Below are positions 1-7,505 of a DNA stretch of 64,000 nt, piece by piece. Each line of letters begins with the position of its first letter. The first letter of the stretch is position 1. The DNA lies in contig JAHHGZ010000037.1 in assembly GCA_019359595.1 (NCBI GenBank), positions 27,316 to 91,315 of the forward strand, written 5' to 3'. This stretch comes from Cyanomargarita calcarea GSE-NOS-MK-12-04C. Lineage in GTDB: Bacteria; Cyanobacteriota; Cyanobacteriia; Cyanobacteriales; Nostocaceae. Below the pieces are notes generated by a model. The model was not told the origin of the DNA and ran no database searches. It saw only the letters and a program-made list of their open reading frames with translations. Made by a program: the position numbers and the translations under genes.

Positions 1-387
1 GTCGATACATCTGTTTGGTCGCTTGCTTTACGTCGAAAGACACTAGATGATGAAGCCAATGTCATCAATAATTTCCGCGATTTGATTACTGATGGACGGG
101 TTTTTTTATTGGGAGCTATTCGTCAAGAGATTCTTTCTGGTATCCGTCATACTGAACAGTTCACACGATTGCGAGATTATCTCCGTGCTTTCCCCGATTT
201 AGAACTGACCATAGCGGATTATGAACTAGCCGCTGAGTTTTTTAACACCTGTCGTAGTAATGGTGTTCAAGGTTCAAATACAGATTTTCTGATATGTGCA
301 ACCGCAGTCAATCGTGGCTACAGCATTTTTACTACAGATAAGGATTTTCAGAATTTTCAAGTACACATTCCAATTGTGTTGCTATAA
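1..387 (+). CDS. PIN-domain (VapC-like) toxin, 5-prime end missing
   Basis: The frame is open from the first base of the window and gives 128 residues before the stop. It opens V-D-T-S-V-W, the usual first strand of a PIN domain, so only a few start codons are missing. The first catalytic Asp is residue 2, and the C-terminal acidic pair sits in the FTTDKDF motif. PIN proteins are Mg-dependent ribonucleases and most small ones are toxins of type II toxin-antitoxin pairs. The antitoxin would lie to the left, outside the window. A TTG at 82 could be read as a start but would remove the catalytic Asp, so it is not believable. Family call is firm; the RNA target cannot be told. Confidence 0.85.
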   Translation, partial: VDTSVWSLALRRKTLDDEANVINNFRDLITDGRVFLLGAIRQEILSGIRHTEQFTRLRDYLRAFPDLELTIADYELAAEFFNTCRSNGVQGSNTDFLICATAVNRGYSIFTTDKDFQNFQVHIPIVLL

Positions 388-435
388 GTTGAACATGAAC
401 CAGAGGGTTTGTTTGGGAGTTGAAAGAAAAGTGTA

Positions 436-538
436 ATATCAAATCCGGTTGATTGCACGCAGTTCCCCCAGAGCTTCATTTTTAACCCAAAATGCTTATG
501 GATTTTTTAAACTATGTGCATTTAGCCGCATTTGATAT
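436..538. repeat. MITE-like element with 23-bp imperfect terminal inverted repeats
   Basis: Bases 436-458 (starting atatcaaat) and 516-538 (ending atttgatat) are inverted copies with a few mismatches, enclosing about 57 bases. No gene lies inside. Size and layout fit a non-autonomous palindromic element of the kind common between cyanobacterial genes. No transposase is visible to pair it with. Confidence 0.6.
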
Positions 539-611
539 AACGAAATTAAACCGAAGAGCGATACCTGGGGTAAGCTAGCCTTTCGCAACGCTATACTGAT
601 AAGCAATAAAT

Positions 612-714
612 CAATACCGTTCAGTTAAGCCCGAAATCCTTGTCGAGACTCTGTACTGCGGAGGCTCGACAAAAGACCATTTTTTACCACTAATTCCTTA
701 ATTGAACTGTATTG
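612..714. repeat. Second MITE-like element, 18-bp terminal inverted repeats, inner hairpin
   Basis: Bases 612-629 and 697-714 are inverted copies differing at two positions. Inside them an 8-bp hairpin pairs 640-647 (ttgtcgag) with 665-672 (ctcgacaa). This element and the one at 436-538 fill much of the gap between 388 and 924. The remainder of that gap (715-924) is AT-rich and I see no gene in it. Confidence 0.55.
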
Positions 715-924
715 AGCAATAAATAGTGTTGCTCTCAATAAACGTACAACGAAAACAATTATAAGTAATTTAGCAGTCTAAAGCAGTACAATTACGTAAG
801 CTTTTCGGTTTATTCCGGATTATAAAAGAATAGTTAGAGATTTTGTTATCACGAAAAAGCAAGCTGGTAAGAAGCTTGTCATATTTCTGTATCTAATTAT
901 AAAAATTAAACAGCAGACTTGAAT

Positions 925-2335
925 ATGAGCAATAAACTATACAAAGTATTTGAAGAAGTAGAAGTAAAAGCACAACTTCTTTCTAAATATTGGCATAATT
1001 TTTCTACAGAAATATCCAAGCATTTACCAGATACGTATGACTCTGAATTACAAGAACTCTCCAACAAGTTAGAGGTAGCTATTACTCATCTAGTTGATGA
1101 GCTTCGTAATCCAACTCTTACCCTTGCGACAACGGGAACTACTGAAAAAATTGACTGGAATTACTGATGAGGAAACGTTAAATAAAAAAGGTACTGGAAT
1201 TCCAGAAATTAAAAAAAAAATATTTAACTATATTAATACCGAACGTGTATTTATCTTAAAAAAGAGATGCGAGGCTTCGATAAATACAATTTTAAGTACC
1301 TCGGAAGAAATTTATAATTTAGTCAGCAAACGATATCCAGAAAATCCCGAAGATGCAAAACGTTTTGAAGAAGAGCGTCGTCGAGTTTTATTTGCTGAAT
1401 GGTGGAATCATCTATGGGAAAAAAAGAAAGCTGATTTACAAAAATTTTATGATTATGCAGTTTTAAGTAGGACTTTAGATAATTTAACTGGAAATTCTAC
1501 TAGTAGTTTAGATAGATTTCAAGAAAGATATCTACAAATAGTTGCTAGTGAAATTCAAAAACTTAAGGAAGAAACCTTTAGAAAAAAAGATATTATTTTT
1601 GCAGCTAACTCTTACCCAGAATTTGACCGGATGAAAGCTAATTTTGCTTGGCGTGAAGCTTTATATGGCGATGTTAGTAAATTTTTATCTGCTATTGCTA
1701 GACAACTTGCTGGGGAATTGCAAGATGAAGCATTAAAATTAGTCGAATATATGACAAGCTTGTTGTGGGGAAGCAATCAAGTTAAAGCAAGATTAATTGA
1801 AAAGTCGGAAGAATACTTTTTCTCAAAGCTCGAAAATAGTTTGAGCGTACTATTTTTACGGTTTGCTCGTCCTGTCGCCGAAGTTTTAATTCGCGCTCCC
1901 CTGAACAGCGATGCCCGCGAGAAAATTGTCAAGAGTCTTGGTGTTGATATCGAAATAGTTGATAACTATTATATTGGTGATGAGCCAGCTTTTGCAGTTC
2001 TCAAAAGATACGCCAAATATGGTCATAAATTACTCTATTATCCTGAGACAAGGCAACAAATTTTAGGAGTAAGAGGAGTTGCAGCACCAATTATCAATTC
2101 TCCTAGACAAGTCACGATAGATGTTTACAACGAGTTTCAATCCCCCCAAGAGGATGTAATTTTTGAGGTTGAAAACGATATTAATGCCTTTACAGAATAT
2201 TTGCGTGCAGCAATTTTTCAAGCTGCGGGCTTTGAATCGTACTGCATTCAAGAACTAAAAGGCTTAATTGATAGTTTTAGAGAAAAGCAAGGGACATGGA
2301 CAGGTGTTGCTCAAAATGAGGTGAATAAAGGGTAG
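925..2335 (+). pseudogene. Dynamin-family GTPase-like gene with the GTPase domain deleted
   Basis: Two frames together read as one cyanobacterial dynamin-like protein. Frame one (ATG 925 to stop 1167) gives an N-terminal helix bundle ending in TLATTGTT, the lead-in to a P-loop, but the expected GKS(T) never comes. At about 1140-1150 the homologous reading moves to another frame, which runs to 2335. That part gives about 395 residues of the helical stalk region, beginning around LLKKLTGITDEE. The P-loop and the remaining G motifs are absent, so a deletion has fused the two ends out of frame. The downstream part could in principle be made from an internal start, but with no G domain it could not work as a dynamin. 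Family assignment is from recall of bacterial dynamin-like proteins; the missing P-loop is seen directly. A TTG at 919 is a less likely start. Confidence 0.7.
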
Positions 2336-2365
2336 AAAATAATTTCTCTACGCTCCTGGTGCATT

Positions 2366-3529
2366 TCAAATTCTAATCGCAGTTTTCCGTAAACTTTGAA
2401 TTACAGAAACCGCATACTTCCCCACCTTCTCAATCTCCTCCACAGTATTAAAACGTCCGATTCCAAACCTGATAGACGCATAAGCTAACTGTTCCGAATG
2501 ACCCAAAGCCGTGAGAACATGAGAAGGTGCAGTCGTCACCGAGGAACAAGCGGAACCGGAAGAAACCGCCATCACAGATTGCAACCCTAACAATAATGCT
2601 GCACCATCCACATCCTCAACACTAATATTTAAATTTCCTGCCAGTCGCTGGGTAGGATGTCCGTTGAGGTGAATACCTTGCAACTGAGAAAGTTTTTCCC
2701 ACAAAGTTTCTCTTAACTCCATCAGACGTTGGTTTTCCGTTTCCAAATATTGTAAACCTAACTCCACCGCCTTTCCAAAACCAACAATTTGTGGTGTATA
2801 TAAAGTACCAGAACGCATACCCCGTTCGTGACCTCCGCCATGTTGCTGGGGAGCTAGTTTAACTCTAGGGTTGCGACGACGTACGTACAATGCACCAATT
2901 CCCTTGGGACCGTATACTTTATGTGCCGTAAGCGACATCAAATCAACTTTCATCGCTTGCACATCTAAGGGAATTTTACCAATAGCTTGGGCGGCATCGC
3001 TGTGAAAAAGTACGCCACGTTCCCTGCACATTTCTCCAATTTCTGCTAATGGCTGTAAAACCCCAATTTCATTATTTGCCGCCATCACTGAAACCAAAAT
3101 TGTATCGGGACGGAAAGCTTTTTTGAACTCATTTAAATCAATAATTCCATCTTTTTTGACAGGTAAAATTGAAATATCAAAACCGAGAGTTTTTAAATAA
3201 TTACAAGGGTCAAGGACAGCACTATGTTCGGTAGCAACAGTAATAATATGTTGTCCTTTTTCAAAATAAGCTTCTGCCACACCTTTAATCGCTAAATTAT
3301 TCGCTTCTGTTGCCCCACTAGTAAATACAATTTCTTCTGGTGCGGCATTTATTGCTTCTGCCAAAATTTCCCGAGTTTGTTTGACAGCAGCTTCGGCCTC
3401 CCAACCATAAAGATGATTAATACTGGATGGGTTGCCAAAGTGTTCGGTGAAGTAGGGTATCATGGCAGCGAGTACCCGTTCATCAACAGGTGTCGTTGAG
3501 TGAGAATCTAAATATATTGAGCGTTCCAT
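2366..3529 (-). CDS. Cysteine desulfurase (IscS/NifS family)
   Basis: PLP enzyme that takes sulfur from L-cysteine as a persulfide for Fe-S cluster or thiolation pathways. About 387 residues, normal for the family. It starts YLDSHSTTPVD, carries the PLP-binding Lys in LTAHKVYGPKG, the cofactor stretch EIVFTSGATEANNLAI, and the persulfide Cys in SSGSACSS. The ATG at 3529 gives the usual N-terminus; a TTG at 3562 would add 11 residues without family support. The gene stands alone, with no isc, suf or nif neighbours, so a nif-specific role cannot be claimed. IscS- and NifS-type proteins cannot be separated here. Confidence 0.93.
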   Translation of the reverse strand: MERSIYLDSHSTTPVDERVLAAMIPYFTEHFGNPSSINHLYGWEAEAAVKQTREILAEAINAAPEEIVFTSGATEANNLAIKGVAEAYFEKGQHIITVATEHSAVLDPCNYLKTLGFDISILPVKKDGIIDLNEFKKAFRPDTILVSVMAANNEIGVLQPLAEIGEMCRERGVLFHSDAAQAIGKIPLDVQAMKVDLMSLTAHKVYGPKGIGALYVRRRNPRVKLAPQQHGGGHERGMRSGTLYTPQIVGFGKAVELGLQYLETENQRLMELRETLWEKLSQLQGIHLNGHPTQRLAGNLNISVEDVDGAALLLGLQSVMAVSSGSACSSVTTAPSHVLTALGHSEQLAYASIRFGIGRFNTVEEIEKVGKYAVSVIQSLRKTAIRI

Positions 3530-3692
3530 CGATTTTAAATTTTTGGTTTTTATTAATTGCAATCGGATGCATTAGGCTTTAACCTTAATTGTAGAGAAAA
3601 TAGCTACCCTCTTGACGTTGGGCTTATATGCAATCTGCGCTCCTTATTCGTATATACGACTGGTAGTGCAAAATACCTAATCTTAACTCTTA

Positions 3693-3762
3693 CCTTCGCT
3701 TCTTAGTTACTTCGTGGTTAAAAAAAGATATATTTAACCACGAAGTAACTAAGAAGCGAAGG
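3693..3762. repeat. Perfect 30-bp inverted repeat with 10-base loop
   Basis: 3693-3722 and 3733-3762 are exact reverse complements. The hairpin lies between two minus-strand genes, just beyond the cysteine desulfurase start and about 70 bases from the end of the ARPP-2-like gene. It could act as a transcription terminator for the upstream cassette, but a stem this long and perfect without a clear U-tract looks more like a palindromic mobile or structural repeat. Confidence 0.8.
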
Positions 3763-3831
3763 GGAAACGATTTCATACCTTACACCTTAACAGCCGTATT
3801 CTCTTGTCTTAAGTCCTGTAAATGCTTAATA

Positions 3832-4989
3832 TCACCGCTGATTTGCTTTTTTTTGCGCCGCATCCCTTATATGCTGATTCAACAAATAGCCAAACCCAGC
3901 ATTTTCCAAACGCAAAACAAATTCATCACGAGTATTAGCCAATGCGTTTGCAGTCCGATCCAAATTCCAATTATGTTCTGCTAGCTTACTCAACAAATAC
4001 GCTCGGCGAGTTTGTGTAGCTGATAAACGATAAGTTTTGAGATATTCCAACTCCTCATTTTCCCGAATAATTGCTTCTCCGATGTGGTTTTCCTCTTTCA
4101 GTTGCAAATTTGTCATGAACCGTTGCAACAAAAATGGTTCAGCAGCATAGATTATCTTTGATTGCAAAGGACTTTCCAACAGTCCATTCGCCATACAACT
4201 TTGAAAAGATGCCCAATCAGAACGCATTTTACATACAGCGCTTCTTAAATCTGCCAAATTTTTGATTTTCGACTCATCTATAGATACATCCATTGGATAA
4301 GTGGTATCGTAAAGTAAGCCATACTGATAGAGCAGTTCACCGTAAAAATCTTCTATCAAACTGGTATGTAACAATCGATAATCTTCGGGAGTAGGAACAA
4401 CAAAAGCTGAAGCCAGTGCCTCCGCTACAAACACCAACACCCCAACCTGTCTTTGATGAATTTCAAATACTCGCAAAGCCTCTTCAAGTCCTGGAATATA
4501 ACTACCATTTACAGCAGTTTCGTAACGGAAACCCAGTCCATGAGATTGGGCATAATTTGAATATTCACTCCAAGCGATATCAGGACCAGAAAAAAATAAA
4601 GATAGAAAACCCTCCATTGCCAAATGCAGTGGTAAAAATCGCAGTTGGTTTTTTGACTCTCGCTTTGCCATGCGATGCATCAACCGCACACTAGCACAAC
4701 CGCAGTCAAGACGTTTTTCGTCAGGTTTCTTCATTTGTCCACCATAAGCAGCCACCGGATTACCATCATCACTCCAAGACATAACCAAGCCGTGGGGAAT
4801 GTAGGACATATACTGCATATCACCTTCTAAGGAGACAATGCTGATATCTTCGTTATAGGAACGTTTTATTAAGCGTAAATCTCCACGTATGCGACGGCGC
4901 AGTAGTGGGACAATGCGGACGGCACCCCAGACTTGGGAAGGTGCTATTTCTAATCCTTTTAAGGATATGTCTGTTAATAAGTTAGTCAT
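3832..4989 (-). CDS. ARPP-2-like domain protein with C-terminal FIS-type helix-turn-helix
   Basis: 385 residues. I associate the N-terminal two-thirds (GLEIAPSQVWGAVRIVPLL, then YIPHGLVMSWSDDG) with the ARPP-2 family, named for association with ADP-ribosylglycohydrolase and rhodanese-phosphatase genes; its biochemistry is unknown to me. A Cys pair stands at DCGCASVR. The last 60 residues (LSKLAEHNWNLDRTANALANT and after) look like a FIS/HTH_8 helix-turn-helix, so a DNA-binding or regulatory role is possible. It is the last gene of a minus-strand set behind the vWA/TROVE-like gene and the alr0857-like gene, with 222 bases to the former. That gap contains a MITE-like element, which may have been inserted into an operon. 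ATG at 4989. Family name moderately sure, function not known. Confidence 0.65.
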   Translation of the reverse strand: MTNLLTDISLKGLEIAPSQVWGAVRIVPLLRRRIRGDLRLIKRSYNEDISIVSLEGDMQYMSYIPHGLVMSWSDDGNPVAAYGGQMKKPDEKRLDCGCASVRLMHRMAKRESKNQLRFLPLHLAMEGFLSLFFSGPDIAWSEYSNYAQSHGLGFRYETAVNGSYIPGLEEALRVFEIHQRQVGVLVFVAEALASAFVVPTPEDYRLLHTSLIEDFYGELLYQYGLLYDTTYPMDVSIDESKIKNLADLRSAVCKMRSDWASFQSCMANGLLESPLQSKIIYAAEPFLLQRFMTNLQLKEENHIGEAIIRENEELEYLKTYRLSATQTRRAYLLSKLAEHNWNLDRTANALANTRDEFVLRLENAGFGYLLNQHIRDAAQKKANQR

Positions 4990-5112
4990 TTGTTGGTTGA
5001 GGAAAGATAGAAAAATTCAATTTGGCTGAGTTGTTTTAGAGCGTGAACGAATGTAAACAGGTTCGTAGTTGTGCTACCTTCGGAAGGCGAAGCAGTGATA
5101 ATTTATTAACAA

Positions 5113-5209
5113 TAGGACTTACGCAGAAACTTTGATTTATGGAACCGCCAAGACGCCAAGTACGCCAAGAAATAAGAGAAGAGTTTAGGAGAGTTTTTCG
5201 TAAGTCCTA
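5113..5209. repeat. MITE-like element with 11-bp terminal inverted repeats
   Basis: taggacttacg at 5113-5123 is matched by its reverse complement at 5199-5209, 97 bases end to end. The interior has a short tandem run of the CGCCAAG type. It sits directly beside the stop codon of the vWA/TROVE-like gene and separates it from the ARPP-2-like gene. Confidence 0.65.
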
Positions 5210-5211
5210 AA

Positions 5212-6636
5212 CTAATTTCCTAACATCAAAGCCACACGTTCGGCCAGATAGGTTTCTAGTTCTGCTAAGTGTGCGGAACCATCAGCAAAACGAGCGAATC
5301 CTAACATTGTCGGTAAATCTTCCGCGTCTCGCAGTCCGACTGTCGGGATGCTCAGACTAAGGGGACGTAAGGAAAAATCCTCACTATTAAATACAGGATT
5401 GCAGTGGACTATCGAGGTTTTACGGAAAGGGTCTAACTTGCTGCGGAAAATCCGCAAGACTTCTGCCGCGCCGTTGGGTGGGTTATTATCACAACCATCT
5501 GATACAATTACTACTGACTCAGCACCGCAACCCAATGCTGCCAGCAGTGGTGTTGCTAAGTCTGTTTGTCCGCAAGGACGGGCAAACAAGGCCTCTTTGA
5601 CAGAAGTTGTCCAAAAGGCGCGGTAGTCTTTGGCTGCGGCTTTTAATAAGTAGTGGGTAGCAACAGCTACAGCTAAGGGACGGCGGCGTTTTTCGTTGGA
5701 GCCATAACTGGAGTAGCTGCAATCTAATACAGCCGCGACTCGTCCGAGTTTTAATGGTGCTTTTTTTAACGCCAGTCGAGCAGATTTATCTAACGCTTGA
5801 TTTAAGGTATCCCATTCTTTTTCTCGGGTTTCCAAAGGTAAAGAAAGAATGTACAATGCCAGTTTAGTTAGAGGAAGTCGTCCTAAGTTGAGGTTAATTT
5901 CAACTTCCGTACGTTCTGCCGCACCTTGAAAACGTAACTTCTCCGTAAGAGTCATCCTTTCTTGGATGCGAGATAGAAAAACTTCACGGGGTATTTTGTG
6001 TTTTGCGGCTAAACCTTCAGCGATGGTGAAAGGTAGTTCATAAACCGCTTCTGCGCTGTAGTGCGCTTGACGAAACTGCTCAAATAACGGAGTTGTATAG
6101 GATTTTGGTTCGTTGAAAGCAAAGAGAAATGTACCCAATTCCCCTGGAAGATTCAAGTGGGCGTGGGATGCGATCGCTCTCACTTTTCCTCTATACTTAA
6201 TTGCATCAAAACTCAGATCCCGTCGTTGAGTTAAATAATCGCGAGCGAGCGCCCGACTGCGACGGTTATTTATCCCCTGTTTCCGCAATTGTTGCAATAC
6301 CCCCCAAGCCCGTTGTGGTGGTAAATTTTGTAAAGCTGTGGCGATTAATGCACCTTCTTCTGCTTTATGTTCTCTGAGGGTTTGTTTTCCGGTTGCTAAC
6401 AGCTTGAAGATAATTTGTGCTTGGTTAAAGTGGTTGATACCTGCTGCTAAACTACGAGCGTATAGCAAACGGTAATTACCTAAAATATAATCGTGCAGAA
6501 AATCTATTGATACTCGCTGACCGTAAGCATCATCATAAAATTCTTTCTGTCCCGTGCAGGCAAGACAGGCATTGATAAACATAACCAAATCTTCTTGAGC
6601 TACCTGTTCAACGCGATTTTCTGAGTTAGGAACCAT
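5212..6636 (-). CDS. vWA / TROVE-like protein of the alr0857 cassette
   Basis: About 474 residues from the ATG at 6636; a TTG at 6651 adds five. The N-terminal ~290 residues are helical and Arg/Lys-rich, resembling the HEAT-like ring of TROVE (Ro60-type) RNA-binding proteins; this is an inference from pattern. The C-terminal part is a von Willebrand A fold: a MIDAS-like D-x-S-x-S at about 305-309 (LDCSYS), a Thr near 357 in GQTDLATPL, and VSDG near 378-381. In Ro60-type proteins the ring binds misfolded or Y RNA and the vWA part closes it. It is the middle gene of a same-strand trio with alr0857-like and ARPP-2-like genes. The product is probably cytoplasmic, since no signal peptide or membrane segment is visible. 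RNA binding is a guess; the vWA motif is seen. Confidence 0.65.
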   Translation of the reverse strand: MVPNSENRVEQVAQEDLVMFINACLACTGQKEFYDDAYGQRVSIDFLHDYILGNYRLLYARSLAAGINHFNQAQIIFKLLATGKQTLREHKAEEGALIATALQNLPPQRAWGVLQQLRKQGINNRRSRALARDYLTQRRDLSFDAIKYRGKVRAIASHAHLNLPGELGTFLFAFNEPKSYTTPLFEQFRQAHYSAEAVYELPFTIAEGLAAKHKIPREVFLSRIQERMTLTEKLRFQGAAERTEVEINLNLGRLPLTKLALYILSLPLETREKEWDTLNQALDKSARLALKKAPLKLGRVAAVLDCSYSSYGSNEKRRRPLAVAVATHYLLKAAAKDYRAFWTTSVKEALFARPCGQTDLATPLLAALGCGAESVVIVSDGCDNNPPNGAAEVLRIFRSKLDPFRKTSIVHCNPVFNSEDFSLRPLSLSIPTVGLRDAEDLPTMLGFARFADGSAHLAELETYLAERVALMLGN

Positions 6637-6721
6637 ATTTGTATTTCCCAAAAATTAGAAAAAATATTTATACAGACTGTGAAATTTTATTATTTCTGTG
6701 TATTGAGTTCCATTGGTTGCA

Positions 6722-6754
6722 AGATCCCCGACTTCTTAAAGAAGTCGGGGATCT
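6722..6754. repeat. Palindromic hairpin, copy 1 of a dispersed family
   Basis: 16-bp arms (agatccccgacttctt and its complement) around a single base. An identical 33-base copy lies at 21751-21783 and variants at 10634-10666, 15835-15863 and 23482-23510. Here it lies between the alr0857-like and vWA/TROVE-like genes, so it could attenuate transcription inside that cassette. Confidence 0.9.
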
Positions 6755-6783
6755 GACACTGAGGACGCAGAGAAATGCAGGGG

Positions 6784-7185
6784 TTAAGCGTGACAAAATT
6801 GTCCGCTTTGAGATAGTTTTTGAAACAATAATTCAGCAGATGGACTCAAATTTGTGACAAAAACACCCGTCTCACAAATGATATCTGATGTCATCCAAAC
6901 GCCTTTAAAAGTTACTTCCAAATATTCAGCATCACAACGACAGATATCAATAAGATTCTCTTGACTTACATTCTCTAACTCATTTCTTGGCGAACTTGGC
7001 GACTTGGCGGTTTTAAAAAACTTTATTTCCTCATCTCGAATCAGAAAAGCAGCAGTACTAGATTTAATATGAAAACTTGTCGCTGAATGCAGAGATAAAA
7101 TTACTCTTGTATTTACCCAAGCTTCCAAAGATTCCTCCAGACGCTCTAGGGTGAAGCTATTTTCTGTATAAATTAGTTTTAACAT
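6784..7185 (-). CDS. alr0857-family protein (uncharacterised, cyanobacterial)
   Basis: 133 residues from ATG 7185. It begins MLKLIYTENSF and has the family-like LEAWVNTRVILSLHS stretch, an ICRCDAEYLEV motif near the middle and a GVFVT strand near the C-terminus. I recognise it as the family named after Nostoc sp. PCC 7120 alr0857; no function is known to me. It is the first gene of a minus-strand trio, 148 bases before the vWA/TROVE-like gene, with a palindromic hairpin in the gap. The NACHT ATPase gene starts 320 bases away on the other strand. No signal peptide or membrane segment is seen. Confidence 0.65.
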   Translation of the reverse strand: MLKLIYTENSFTLERLEESLEAWVNTRVILSLHSATSFHIKSSTAAFLIRDEEIKFFKTAKSPSSPRNELENVSQENLIDICRCDAEYLEVTFKGVWMTSDIICETGVFVTNLSPSAELLFQKLSQSGQFCHA

Positions 7186-7435
7186 AATACATTAAGACAA
7201 CGTATTGAAGAGAAAGTTATTCGGGGAATGGCGGCGCGACTGCGGGTAGCACTTTAACAGAGTGGTTCGGAAGTCGTACCAAAGTCCCGCGAACAACCTT
7301 CATGTATATAGAGTATTGCGGAAGCATTCCCCCAAGCTAATCAAGTTCGTTAATGCTGGAAAAGCTTGTAAAATCGGGATTATAAACCTAGGGGAAGTAG
7401 CTTTCACTTAGGGGAATCCCCCAACTTTTCTTTAG

Positions 7436-7502
7436 GGAGTTAGGAGTTAGGAGTTAGGAGTTAGGAGTTAGGAGTTAGGAGTGATGAGTTATGAGTTAGG
7501 AG
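7436..7502. repeat. Heptamer tandem repeat (GTTAGGA)n
   Basis: About nine units of a 7-base repeat, the last ones degenerate, ending four bases before the NACHT gene start codon. This is the short tandemly repeated class typical of filamentous cyanobacteria. It replaces any usual ribosome-binding spacing, although GGAG cores within it could serve as one. The rest of the 7186-7505 gap shows no gene. Confidence 0.9.
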
Positions 7503-7505
7503 CAA

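Noticed and set aside
7436..7502. Heptamer tract considered as a CRISPR array
   Set aside because: The unit is 7 bases with no spacers; it is a simple tandem repeat. No CRISPR-like direct repeats were found anywhere in the window.
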